33,644 nt of DNA from positions 1 through 33,644 of the IMG/VR virus record IMGVR_UViG_3300049048_000026, one strand, 5' to 3'. The stretch is from a virus. Position 1 is the stretch's first letter. The number at the start of each line of letters is the position of its first letter. The position numbers and the translations under genes are program-made. Positions 13,426-20,666 of the stretch are shown here, one piece after another. The notes beneath the pieces are model-generated. The model worked only from the letters and a program-made list of their open reading frames with translations, searched no databases and was not told the DNA's origin.

Positions 13426-13755
13426 ATGGCAACCATTTATACCACCGGTAGCACTTACAGCACTGCTGATTATTGGTCTTCATCCAGTCATTGGATGGAG
13501 CTTTACAAAAAGAAATTTGAGAACCAACTTCAGAAAGAGGAACTAGCTAAAAAGATTGCCAAGCCCAAGCTGATGGAGTTTAACATTAAGGCTAAGGGCT
13601 GGAAGCCCGCTGCTGAGAAGAAATACTTCGGTGCCCTTGATAAGACGTATTACAAGCAGAAATTCCCTGTTCTTCCAGCTACCATTGTTGGCCATGACGG
13701 AGTTACATACTTAGTGGATGAAGATGAAAAAGGTATGTATTGGATTCCCGCGTGA
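13426..13755 (+). CDS. Hypothetical protein
   Basis: This 109-residue protein starts eight bases after the terminator stem. The N terminus is Ser/Thr/Tyr-rich (TTGSTYSTADYWSSSSHW). The middle is a Lys-rich helix, and the C-terminal 35 residues (TIVGHDGVTYLVDEDEKGMYWIPA) look like a small beta domain. No family recognised. It is coupled to the exonuclease by a GTGA overlap. Confidence 0.7.
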   Translation: MATIYTTGSTYSTADYWSSSSHWMELYKKKFENQLQKEELAKKIAKPKLMEFNIKAKGWKPAAEKKYFGALDKTYYKQKFPVLPATIVGHDGVTYLVDEDEKGMYWIPA

Positions 13756-14537
13756 TTGAGACAGCCCTCATTGATTCGGATATCGTGGCTTACCGGTGTG
13801 CGGCAGCAACAGAAAATGACACTGAGGACATTGCACGATGGCAAACCTCAGAAATGATGCGAAGGATTCTACATGAAACGAACGCTATGCGCTATAAGTG
13901 TTTTATTAGCGGTAGTGATAATTTCCGTTACGCTGTATATCCTGAGTACAAGGCAAATCGCAAGGACATGCCAAAGCCAAAACACCTCCAAGTTGTGCGA
14001 GAGCACCTTGTTACTGAATGGCAAGCAGTAATTGCAGATGGTGTTGAAGCAGATGACTTGATGGGAATTGCACAATGTTCTGAGCATGACGGAGATACCG
14101 TCATCTGCACGATAGACAAGGACCTTTTGATGATTCCCGGACGTCATTACAACTTTGTCAAGCAGGAGTTTCGTCATGTGTCTCCCTTAGAGGGTATTAG
14201 GCACCTGTATTTGCAAGCGATTCTTGGAGATCGTGCTGACAACATCTTCGGTTTTGATGGCAAAGCGAGGTCTAAAGTGCCAAAATTTCTACAAGATAAT
14301 GTAGATGTTATTGAGACACTGACTGATGAATCTGATATGTTTGATTACGTCAGAGACATGTATAATGACGATGTTAGATACTTAACGAATCTCTCCTGTC
14401 TGTGGATTCAACGACACGATGGAGATTTCTATTTTAGACGGGAGGTTGTACGGCAAAAGGCAAAGATATTACAGGAAACCGCTATGGACGACTCATTGCT
14501 GTGCGTCCTACAGAACATCGAAAAAACAATAATGTGA
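13752..14537 (+). CDS. Flap/T7 gp6-like 5'-3' exonuclease
   Basis: This is a 5'-nuclease of the T5 D15/T7 gp6 class, about 261 residues. Visible are the N-terminal metal site ALIDSDIVAYR, the arch helix FRYAVYPEYKANRKDMPKP, acidic motifs EADDLMGIA and CTIDKDLLMIPG, and the H2TH region LGDRADNIFG. It would remove RNA primers or degrade DNA from 5' ends. I chose GTG 13752 because it forms a GTGA overlap with the previous stop; TTG 13740 adds four residues. Its last 30 residues or so overlap the HNH gene in another frame and may be a novel tail created by that insertion. Confidence 0.85.
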   Translation: MIETALIDSDIVAYRCAAATENDTEDIARWQTSEMMRRILHETNAMRYKCFISGSDNFRYAVYPEYKANRKDMPKPKHLQVVREHLVTEWQAVIADGVEADDLMGIAQCSEHDGDTVICTIDKDLLMIPGRHYNFVKQEFRHVSPLEGIRHLYLQAILGDRADNIFGFDGKARSKVPKFLQDNVDVIETLTDESDMFDYVRDMYNDDVRYLTNLSCLWIQRHDGDFYFRREVVRQKAKILQETAMDDSLLCVLQNIEKTIM

Positions 14538-14974
14538 TGTGGGAATGTCTCTGTGATTGTGGTACGACTACGATCAAGAGACAAGGAGCTTTACAAAGTA
14601 ATAGTGTGATCTCGTGCGGATGTGCTAAGAATACACTCCCTCCGGGAGAAAGCTCTTTTCATTTTCTTTTAGATCATTATAAGCGCAACGCGACAAAACG
14701 TGGGTACTCGTTTGAACTCACTAAAGAACAGTTCAGAAAACTTACCAGACAACCTTGTCATTATTGCTCGCTTCTTCCTTCTCAAATAATGGTTTCCCGG
14801 ACATTTAGGGAGCCATACATCTATAACGGAGTTGATCGGAAAAACAACTCTATTGGGTACACTATTGATAATAGTGTTACTTGTTGTGGACAATGTAACA
14901 AAGCTAAAGGAACTACCAATTACGAAGATTTCATACTTTGGATAAAACGCTTGGTAAAACACCATGCCTCGTAA
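14450..14974 (+). CDS. HNH homing-endonuclease-type protein overlapping the exonuclease 3' end
   Basis: The frame open from 14438 encodes AKGKDITGNRYGRLIAV, the typical N terminus of a phage HNH family that normally reads MxxxDLTGQRFGRLTV, then a zinc module (CLCDCG ... SCGC), then the HNH core: PCHYCSL, NGVDRKNNSIGYTIDN, CCGQCNKAKG. No ATG exists at the expected start. ACG 14450, just after GGAGG (14441-14445), is the natural position; ATT 14468 or GTG 14501 are alternatives that shorten the protein. It overlaps the exonuclease by nearly 90 bases. Family call secure, start doubtful. Confidence 0.75.
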   Translation, partial: TAKGKDITGNRYGRLIAVRPTEHRKNNNVMWECLCDCGTTTIKRQGALQSNSVISCGCAKNTLPPGESSFHFLLDHYKRNATKRGYSFELTKEQFRKLTRQPCHYCSLLPSQIMVSRTFREPYIYNGVDRKNNSIGYTIDNSVTCCGQCNKAKGTTNYEDFILWIKRLVKHHAS

Positions 14975-15335
14975 ATACAACAACGGACAATGGACCCAAG
15001 CTAGATTCCACGCGTTTGTTACTTCTGTGCTTAGAGCCGGATCACGACGATGGGCACCTAAGTACGAGACCCTAAACGCAGCTAAGACAGAAAAGAAAAT
15101 TAATCAGAAAACTGGACGTCTTGCACAACACTACAGGTGCAATGTCTGTAAAGAAGAATTTACAAGCAAGGACGTACAGGTTGACCACATCAAGCCCATT
15201 ATCAATCCCAAGAAAGGCTTTACCTCTTGGGACGACTATGTGGATGCCTTGTTCTGTGAGTCTAAAAATCTCCAAACTATTTGTAAGCCTTGTCACAAAC
15301 TCAAGACTGCAAAGGAACGTAAACAAACTAAGTGA
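14964..15335 (+). CDS. HNH endonuclease (phage-type)
   Basis: This 123-residue protein has a canonical HNH nuclease core: RCNVCKEEF (zinc pair), VQVDHIKPIINP with the catalytic DH, then LQTICKPCHKLKTAKE with the second zinc pair and HNH histidine. The N-terminal part is basic (MPRKYNNGQWTQARF). It differs from the homing-type HNH proteins elsewhere here by its conventional ATG. Such stand-alone HNH proteins occur in many podophage replication regions, where roles in DNA processing or host DNA breakdown have been suggested. Confidence 0.88.
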   Translation: MPRKYNNGQWTQARFHAFVTSVLRAGSRRWAPKYETLNAAKTEKKINQKTGRLAQHYRCNVCKEEFTSKDVQVDHIKPIINPKKGFTSWDDYVDALFCESKNLQTICKPCHKLKTAKERKQTK

Positions 15336-15511
15336 AAATCAATAAGACTTTACAAAACGAAGACGGTACGCTACATTTTGAAGGTGAGCTTACGCAAGAG
15401 GAAGCTGACCTTGTTATTGAATGTGGCTTGAATTGGCTGGTTAAGGAAGGGGCTCTTCCCATGCTGATTGAAAAACCCAACCTCATGCCCCCTGCACAGG
15501 ATGTTCAGTGA
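15332..15511 (+). CDS. Small hypothetical protein
   Basis: This 59-residue protein starts at GTG 15332 (MKINKTLQNEDGTLHFEGEL), overlapping the HNH stop by GTGA, and ends with a GTGA overlap with the phosphoesterase. It has a strand-like start, an acidic helix (TQEEADLVIECGLNWLVKEG) and a Pro-rich tail. No domain recognised, but coupling at both ends supports reality. Confidence 0.7.
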   Translation: MKINKTLQNEDGTLHFEGELTQEEADLVIECGLNWLVKEGALPMLIEKPNLMPPAQDVQ

Positions 15512-16278
15512 CTAAACATTTCGTCCTGCCAGACGTACAAGCTAAGTATGGGCATGACTTCTCCTATCTGTCCAAAGCAGGCCAATATGTCGTAGAGAAA
15601 CAACCAGACGTCATTGTCTGCTTAGGCGATTGGGCTGACATGGAGAGCCTATCTAGCTATGACGTTGGCACTAAGAAGTTTGAGGGGAAGAGGTACGTCA
15701 ATGACATTCAGGCTGCTCACGATGCCATGCAGGCCTTCCTAGCACCCATTGACGAGTTCAACAAGAAAGCTAAAGCTAATGGCAAAAAGCAGTACAAGCC
15801 TCGAAAAGTGCTCACCTTGGGCAATCACGAAAACCGAATCAATCGGGCTGTTAACTTGGACCCTAAACTTGATGGAGTCCTGTCTACGGATGATCTCGGT
15901 TATGCCAGTGAGTATGGTTGGGAGGTGTATCCATTCCTTGAAGTTGTGGTTATTGATGGCGTTGCTTACAGCCATTATTTTACCACTGGCGTTGCTGGTC
16001 GAGCCGCTGGTACGGCTAGTGCTCAACTTAACAAAAAGCACATGTCGTGCATTGCTGGGCATCAGCAAGGACTTCAGATCGCAACCGCCCACCGGGCCGA
16101 TGGGAAGCTAATTACTTCCATCATTGCTGGTAGCTTCTATGAGCATGATGAAGACTACATGGGTCCTCAAGGCAACAAGCATTGGCGTGGTTGTCTGATG
16201 CTCCATGAAGTGGACGACGGCGCGTTCGATGTTATGCCGGTTAGCTTGAATTATTTGAATAACAGGAAGTATAAATGA
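15508..16278 (+). CDS. Calcineurin-like metallophosphoesterase
   Basis: This 256-residue protein has the metallophosphoesterase signature: LPDVQ with Asp9, CLGDWAD (39-44) for the GD motif, TLGNHENR (103-110) for GNHE, then YSHYF and AGHQQG for the later histidines. These residues bind the two metals. Substrates of phage members include nucleotides, phosphorylated DNA ends and 2',3'-cyclic phosphates; nothing here discriminates between them. It starts with a GTGA overlap and ends with an ATGA overlap in the run of nucleotide-metabolism genes. Confidence 0.87.
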   Translation: MTKHFVLPDVQAKYGHDFSYLSKAGQYVVEKQPDVIVCLGDWADMESLSSYDVGTKKFEGKRYVNDIQAAHDAMQAFLAPIDEFNKKAKANGKKQYKPRKVLTLGNHENRINRAVNLDPKLDGVLSTDDLGYASEYGWEVYPFLEVVVIDGVAYSHYFTTGVAGRAAGTASAQLNKKHMSCIAGHQQGLQIATAHRADGKLITSIIAGSFYEHDEDYMGPQGNKHWRGCLMLHEVDDGAFDVMPVSLNYLNNRKYK

Positions 16279-16661
16279 CTGAGGGTGGATTGAAATATGA
16301 CAGCGAGAAGCCTCGCACTGATCTTCTTGATCCTCTGGCAATGGAAGGTCTTGCCAAGGTTTTAGCATTCGGAGCACAGAAATATGCTGCAAATAATTGG
16401 AGAGGGGGCCTTAGCTATAGCCGTCTTGCTGGCGCTGCTCTGCGCCATACGTTCGCCATTCTTAGGGGGGAAGACAACGATCCCGAGAGCGGCCTTCCTC
16501 ACGTCGATCATCTTGGCTGTTGCTGGATGTTTCTTAGTAACATGATGAAAACCCGTCCTGATATGGACGACAGGTGGAAAGGTAAGCCTGAGGAACATAT
16601 GTCTAAAAAACAACCGGGTCAATGGATTGAAGTGAAAGGAAATCCCAACAAATGCATCTGA
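16275..16661 (+). CDS. dATP/dGTP diphosphohydrolase N-terminal-like protein (DUF5664 type)
   Basis: This 128-residue protein matches the small phage family annotated as dATP/dGTP diphosphohydrolase N-terminal domain. Visible hallmarks are GLKYDSEKPRTDLLDPLAMEG, VLAFGAQKYAANNWRGG, and the AALRHTFAILRGEDNDPESG ... HVDHLGCCWMFL segment with repeated His/Asp/Glu. It lies directly before a MazG pyrophosphohydrolase, with a 10-base overlap. The two probably act together on dNTPs. No PurZ-like gene is visible, so I do not infer a diaminopurine genome. Confidence 0.75.
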   Translation: MTEGGLKYDSEKPRTDLLDPLAMEGLAKVLAFGAQKYAANNWRGGLSYSRLAGAALRHTFAILRGEDNDPESGLPHVDHLGCCWMFLSNMMKTRPDMDDRWKGKPEEHMSKKQPGQWIEVKGNPNKCI

Positions 16662-16966
16662 ATGAATATCAAAACGCAGCACAAGAGTTTGCTGTTTATC
16701 CGAAAAGTCAAGGCATCATGTACACTGCCTTGGCCTTGAATGAAGAAGCTGGTGAATACGCAGGCAAGATTGCCAAGGCTGTTCGTAAAGGTGTCGATCC
16801 CGATTATGAAGCCGCTGCTAAAGAACTCGGTGACACGCTCTGGCAACTGAGTCAAGCTGCACGGGAGATTGGTTACACGCTGGAAGACATTGCGCTGATG
16901 AATCTGGATAAGTTGTACGCCCGTCAGCAAGCGGGCACCATCATTGGCAGTGGTGATAATCGGTAA
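16652..16966 (+). CDS. MazG-like nucleotide pyrophosphohydrolase
   Basis: This 104-residue protein has the MazG metal-binding pattern: ALNEEAGEYAGKIAK (ExxE) and KELGDTLWQLSQAA (ExxD), on a four-helix fold of normal length for single-domain phage MazG. MazG enzymes hydrolyse NTPs or dNTPs to monophosphate plus pyrophosphate, and may alter nucleotide pools or ppGpp. It sits with the diphosphohydrolase-like gene, ThyX and ribonucleotide reductase, consistent with dNTP pool control. Confidence 0.87.
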   Translation: MHLNEYQNAAQEFAVYPKSQGIMYTALALNEEAGEYAGKIAKAVRKGVDPDYEAAAKELGDTLWQLSQAAREIGYTLEDIALMNLDKLYARQQAGTIIGSGDNR

Positions 16967-17127
16967 TGCTCGGCGATACCCTAGACGAACTGAAGGCTCG
17001 CATCGTGTCGGCCATGGATATTACGGATTTCCTTGATATGCTTGGCCTAGATTTTGTAGATGTAATTGATAAGTTTGATGACGAAATCCAAGAAAATTCA
17101 GAGAAATTCGACCGAGCTTGCCGATGA
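16966..17127 (+). CDS. Small acidic hypothetical protein
   Basis: This 53-residue protein starts one base inside the MazG stop (TAATG) and reads MLGDTLDELKARIVSAMDIT. It is acidic and helical, with a repeated L-D-x-x-D/V pattern (FLDMLGLDFVDVIDKFDDE). No domain is recognised. A small acidic protein beside MazG might be a regulator, but there is no direct evidence. Confidence 0.65.
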   Translation: MLGDTLDELKARIVSAMDITDFLDMLGLDFVDVIDKFDDEIQENSEKFDRACR

Positions 17128-17269
17128 GGAGAGGCGCGGTAAGCGCCGATACCGTATGCGTGTTATCCAAGAACAAGAAGCTAAGGAATATGTAAATGAC
17201 TATTTCGTTGAGGACCAAAATCCTCAACGGCTTTCACCGATGGGAAAGAAACGATATGACCAATGTTAA
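17078..17269 (+). CDS. Small basic hypothetical protein
   Basis: In another frame over the end of the acidic gene, ATG 17078 opens a 63-residue protein (MTKSKKIQRNSTELADEERR). It is highly charged, with a basic middle (RRGKRRYRMRVIQEQEAKEY) and a short C-terminal tail ending DQC. No good ribosome site is visible. The C-terminal half looks genuine; the N-terminal start is uncertain. The LAGLIDADG gene begins inside its last codons. Confidence 0.5.
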   Translation: MTKSKKIQRNSTELADEERRGKRRYRMRVIQEQEAKEYVNDYFVEDQNPQRLSPMGKKRYDQC

Positions 17270-17606
17270 CACAGCATGGGCGGCTGGTCTAATTGAAGGT
17301 GAGGGGTGTTTTATTTTATCAAAAGATAAACGCAGCAATCATCATAAAGTAGCCATTCAGGTTGAAATGACGGACAAAGACACTCTGGACAACCTCCAAA
17401 AAATCTTAGGAGGTACCATCATTGAGAGTAATTATCCGTCAAAGTTCAAGAGATTTCCCAACGCCAAACCTTCATGGCGTTGGTATGTTCATAAACAACA
17501 AGAAGTGTTTAGTGTTTTAATTGAGATTATGCCGTTCTTGAAAACTAGACGATTGCAACGGGCACAAGAACTGTTTAACTACTTAGAGCCTAAAGTATGC
17601 CTGTAA
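17256..17606 (+). CDS. LAGLIDADG homing-endonuclease-like protein upstream of thyX
   Basis: This 116-residue protein carries one LAGLIDADG motif as AWAAGLIEGEGCF near its N terminus, with the acidic Glu of the motif kept. Single-motif members act as homodimers and cleave long DNA sites. The rest (VEMTDKDTLDNLQKILGG, KPSWRWYVH, FLKTRRLQRA) matches the usual beta-sheet and C-terminal helices. I chose ATG 17256 (MTNVNTAW); ATG 17196 in frame adds 20 residues that look like shadow coding. It overlaps its neighbours at both ends and is wedged directly before thyX. Confidence 0.82.
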   Translation: MTNVNTAWAAGLIEGEGCFILSKDKRSNHHKVAIQVEMTDKDTLDNLQKILGGTIIESNYPSKFKRFPNAKPSWRWYVHKQQEVFSVLIEIMPFLKTRRLQRAQELFNYLEPKVCL

Positions 17607-18229
17607 AACTCGTCTGGACTACTCAGGGAGGTGAGCAGCTTATTGGGGACATGGCTAGAGTATCAGCTCCTGAGAATGTGGGTAAAGATGCCACAAAACT
17701 CATGGGATATCTTATCAAAAACCATCATTGGTCACCATTTGAAATGGTGAATGCTTGTTTTGAAATTGAGACTACGCGGGACATTGCTCGTCAAATCCTT
17801 AGGCATCGAAGCTTCTCTTTCCAAGAATTTAGCCAACGGTATGCAGAGGTGGACAAACTTCCCCGCGCTCAAGTACGAGAAGCTAGATTACAGGACACTA
17901 AGAATAGACAAAATAGTCTGGAGACAGACAAACAAGACCTCTGTGATTGGTGGGAATTTACCCAAGCTGATTTACAAGAACATTGCCAGTATGTTTACGA
18001 ACAGGCTCTTAAGAATGGTATTGCTAAAGAGGTAGCTCGTGCTGTTCTGCCCGAAGGTCTGACCACTAGTAAAATGTACATGAACGGGACACTCCGTTCG
18101 TGGATTCATTATTGTGAGTTGCGCTCCGGTAACGGTACTCAGAAAGAACATGCTGCCATTGCTTTAGCAGTCAGTAATTTGTTATCTCAACACTATCCGA
18201 ATGTATGGAAAGCCCTAGTAAACCAGTAA
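17597..18229 (+). CDS. thyX: Flavin-dependent thymidylate synthase ThyX
   Basis: This 210-residue protein contains the diagnostic ThyX motif at 69-82, RHRSFSFQEFSQRY (consensus RHRxxSxNExSxRY). Other family features are ARVSAPENVGKD near the N terminus, the NHHWSPFEM histidine-serine loop, and the C-terminal ARAVLPEGLTTSKMYMNGTL and RSWIHYCELR segments that bind dUMP and FAD. It makes dTMP from dUMP using methylene-tetrahydrofolate and NADPH without releasing dihydrofolate. It lies next to the class II ribonucleotide reductase, giving the phage a DHFR-independent dTTP route. Confidence 0.93.
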   Translation: MPVKLVWTTQGGEQLIGDMARVSAPENVGKDATKLMGYLIKNHHWSPFEMVNACFEIETTRDIARQILRHRSFSFQEFSQRYAEVDKLPRAQVREARLQDTKNRQNSLETDKQDLCDWWEFTQADLQEHCQYVYEQALKNGIAKEVARAVLPEGLTTSKMYMNGTLRSWIHYCELRSGNGTQKEHAAIALAVSNLLSQHYPNVWKALVNQ

Positions 18230-18372
18230 GCCCTTACAAGTGTCCCATGCACAACATGTGGATGCGTAAGGGTCAATGTGAGATTTGCCGCTTAGAAGCG
18301 GATAAACGTCAAAAGGAATATGAACGAACGGGGGGCAGCAACAAGCCCCCTGTCAAAATTGGAACCCTATGA
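18205..18372 (+). CDS. Small zinc-knuckle-like protein
   Basis: This 55-residue protein starts within the last codons of thyX (MESPSKPVSPYKCPMHNMWM) and has KCPMH and QCEICRLEADKRQ, giving a possible Cys/His zinc site. It is basic and followed by a Gly/Lys/Pro tail. It overlaps the next gene by four bases. A GGGGGC/GCCCCC stem at 18331-18349 lies inside it, without a following T-run. Function unknown. Confidence 0.65.
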   Translation: MESPSKPVSPYKCPMHNMWMRKGQCEICRLEADKRQKEYERTGGSNKPPVKIGTL

Positions 18373-18509
18373 AACCTGAACAATATACTATGTTAAAGCT
18401 GCAAGCCTTGCAGTTTGCTAACGGCGATCTACAAAAGGCTAAGCTCATTCTGAAATGGCTGCTCAAAACCCAAGATGAAGATAACAAACCGGAGGCACCC
18501 ACCGAGTGA
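18369..18509 (+). CDS. Small hypothetical protein before ribonucleotide reductase
   Basis: This 46-residue helical protein starts at an ATGA overlap (MKPEQYTMLKLQALQFANGD) and ends in a charged, Pro-rich tail. Its GTGA end overlaps the reductase start at 18506, and its final codons contain the GGAGG (18491-18495) used as ribosome site for the reductase. It may mainly serve coupling. No domain recognised. Confidence 0.6.
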   Translation: MKPEQYTMLKLQALQFANGDLQKAKLILKWLLKTQDEDNKPEAPTE

Positions 18510-20377
18510 ATGATTATCAGCAGTTTATCGCTAAAAGCCGATATGCCCGATGGCTTGACCACAAAGGACGACGAGAGTCTTGGGACGAGACAGTAACTCG
18601 ATACTGTGACTTCTGGAAAAACCGAGCAGGAGATTTGTTTCCTTATGATGACATTCATTCAGCGATTTATAATCTCGAAGTGATGCCCTCCATGCGGGCT
18701 TTAATGACCGCTGGCGATGCACTGAACCGAGACAACATTGCTGGATACAACTGCTCGTATATTCCTGTCGATGATCCTCGTGCCTTTGACGAGATTATGT
18801 ACATCTTGATGAACGGTACAGGCGTTGGCTATTCAGTTGAACGTCAATATGTTCAACGTCTCCCGGAAGTGGCTGAGAAATTCTATGACACAGACACGGT
18901 TATCAAAGTTGCAGATAGCAAGCAAGGATGGGCAAGTTCTCTACGCCAACTTATCTCGCTCCTTTATTCGGGCCAGACTCCCAAGCTCGATGTTAGCGGA
19001 GTTCGACCGGCTGGTGCCCGTCTTAAGACCTTTGGCGGAAGAGCGTCGGGACCCGGTCCTCTGCTTGAATTGTTCCATTTCACTACTTCGCTATTTAAGC
19101 GTGCTAGCGGGCGGAAGCTTACGTCTGTCGAATGCAGCGACCTTGTATGCAAGATTGCAGAAGTCGTCGTGGTTGGTGGGGTTAGGAGATCGGCGCTTAT
19201 TTGTCTTTCCAATCTCACGGATGAACGAATGCGGAACTACAAAAACGGTCAATGGTGGGTTGACGAAAAGCAGCGATCATTAGCCAATATCAGTGCTGCA
19301 TACACAGAGCAGCCGGATATTGGTATCTTTATGAAAGAGTGGAGTGCTCTGTATGAGTCTAAGTCAGGAGAGCGTGGTATCTTTAACCGAGTCGCAGCGA
19401 AAAAAGCTGCAGAAACAACTGGACGTCGTGATTCGGGATTTGAATTCGGTACAAATCCGTGCGGAGAAATTGTACTCCGACCTTTTGGTTTCTGCAACCT
19501 TACCGAGGTCGTCGTACGAGCGCACGACACGACTGATTCACTCCAAAAGAAAGTTGAACTGGCTACTATACTCGGAACCTTCCAAAGCACTCTAACAGAC
19601 TTTAAGTACATCCGAAAGGTCTGGCAGAACAATGCTGAAGAAGAGCGTCTGCTGGGGGTCAGTATGACCGGTATCATGGATAATGATTTCCTCTCTAAGC
19701 CTAGCAAAGAGCTAGAAGAAACTCTGGAAGGATTGCGTTTACATGCTGTGGATGTTAACAAAGCTTGGGCTGGGCGTCTTGGTATCAATCCTAGCGCTGC
19801 TATCACCACTGTTAAGCCCTCTGGAACTGTCTCGCAGTTGGTTGATTCTGCCAGTGGGATTCATCCTCGGCATAGCCCTTATTACATCCGCACTGTTCGA
19901 TCTGATTACAAAGATCCTCTTGCTGTTTTCTTGAAAGACAAGGGCGTACCTACGGAAGTGGACGTTACTAGTCCCACCAACTTGGTATTTTCTTTCCCCA
20001 TCAAGAGTCCAGATAAGGCGGTCTTCCGACAGGATGTGTCTGCTATCAACCAGCTTGAGCATTACCTCATTTTTAAGAAACATTGGTGTGAGCACAATCC
20101 CTCCATCACCGTGTATGTTAAAGAGCACGAATGGTTGGATGTTGGCGCATGGGTGTTTAAGAACATGAACTATATTGGTGGAGTTAGTTTTCTGCCGTTC
20201 TCGGATCATGTTTACCAACAAGCCCCTTATCAGGACATTGACCAGTCTACTTATGCGAAACTGGAACAGGAGTTTCCTCGATTTGATTGGGCAGAGTTTG
20301 ACAAGTATGAGGTTGATGATTCGGTGATTAACTATAGCGAGTTTGCTTGTGTTAACGGTGCGTGCGAAATCAACTGA
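18506..20377 (+). CDS. nrdJ: Adenosylcobalamin-dependent (class II) ribonucleotide reductase
   Basis: This 623-residue protein is a class II RNR, turning ribonucleotides into deoxyribonucleotides with a B12-derived thiyl radical. NPCGEI at 317-322 holds the radical Cys319 and Glu321. Cys83 (YNCSY) and Cys330 (GFCNLTEVV) form the active-site redox pair. KPSGTVSQL fits the phosphate-binding loop. The C-terminal pair Cys615/Cys620 (CVNGAC) would shuttle electrons from thioredoxin. The length fits the compact monomeric class rather than NrdA, and no NrdB-like partner is visible. GTG 18506 is supported by GGAGG ten bases upstream. The 3' end overlaps a LAGLIDADG gene. Confidence 0.92.
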   Translation: MNDYQQFIAKSRYARWLDHKGRRESWDETVTRYCDFWKNRAGDLFPYDDIHSAIYNLEVMPSMRALMTAGDALNRDNIAGYNCSYIPVDDPRAFDEIMYILMNGTGVGYSVERQYVQRLPEVAEKFYDTDTVIKVADSKQGWASSLRQLISLLYSGQTPKLDVSGVRPAGARLKTFGGRASGPGPLLELFHFTTSLFKRASGRKLTSVECSDLVCKIAEVVVVGGVRRSALICLSNLTDERMRNYKNGQWWVDEKQRSLANISAAYTEQPDIGIFMKEWSALYESKSGERGIFNRVAAKKAAETTGRRDSGFEFGTNPCGEIVLRPFGFCNLTEVVVRAHDTTDSLQKKVELATILGTFQSTLTDFKYIRKVWQNNAEEERLLGVSMTGIMDNDFLSKPSKELEETLEGLRLHAVDVNKAWAGRLGINPSAAITTVKPSGTVSQLVDSASGIHPRHSPYYIRTVRSDYKDPLAVFLKDKGVPTEVDVTSPTNLVFSFPIKSPDKAVFRQDVSAINQLEHYLIFKKHWCEHNPSITVYVKEHEWLDVGAWVFKNMNYIGGVSFLPFSDHVYQQAPYQDIDQSTYAKLEQEFPRFDWAEFDKYEVDDSVINYSEFACVNGACEIN

Positions 20378-20666
20378 TATTGCTTGGGCTGCTGGTTTGA
20401 TTGAGGGTGAGGGTTGTTTTACGGTTCATTCTAAAAAGCACCCTTATCTTCTGTTAGACATGTGTGACAAAGATGTTATTGAAAGGCTCCACAGCATTTT
20501 CCCCTATGGGAATGTTCGTGGCCCCTATCTTAGCAAGAAGCCCAACCATAAACCACGCTGGCGTTTTGACGCCTTTGGTCCCAAATGTCGAAGAATTATT
20601 CTAGATATTTATCCTTATATGTGCAAACGACGCAAAGAGCGTATTAATGAATTAATGGAGCTTTAA
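20358..20666 (+). CDS. LAGLIDADG homing-endonuclease-like protein after ribonucleotide reductase
   Basis: This roughly 102-residue protein has one LAGLIDADG motif (IAWAAGLIEGEGCF) at its N terminus and the strand/helix pattern of a single-motif homodimeric endonuclease (LDMCDKDVIERLHSIF, KPRWRFDAFG, MCKRRKERINELMEL). It shares WAAGLIEGEGCF and a K-P-x-W-R-W/F motif with the protein at 17,256 and is slightly smaller. No ATG is available; GTG 20358 is the likely start and GTG 20349 or TTG 20343 are alternatives. All lie within the conserved last codons of the reductase gene, and no ribosome site is visible. Confidence 0.8.
   Translation: MRAKSTDIAWAAGLIEGEGCFTVHSKKHPYLLLDMCDKDVIERLHSIFPYGNVRGPYLSKKPNHKPRWRFDAFGPKCRRIILDIYPYMCKRRKERINELMEL

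Noticed and set aside
16275-16966. Diaminopurine (Z-genome) modification genes
   Set aside because: The purine diphosphohydrolase-like and MazG genes are suggestive, but no PurZ-like adenylosuccinate synthetase or DatZ-type HD phosphohydrolase is present in the window.
18331-18349. GGGGGC/GCCCCC stem as an intrinsic terminator before ribonucleotide reductase
   Set aside because: It is inside a coding frame and is followed by TGTCAAAATT, not a T-run. It may be coincidental or a minor structure.
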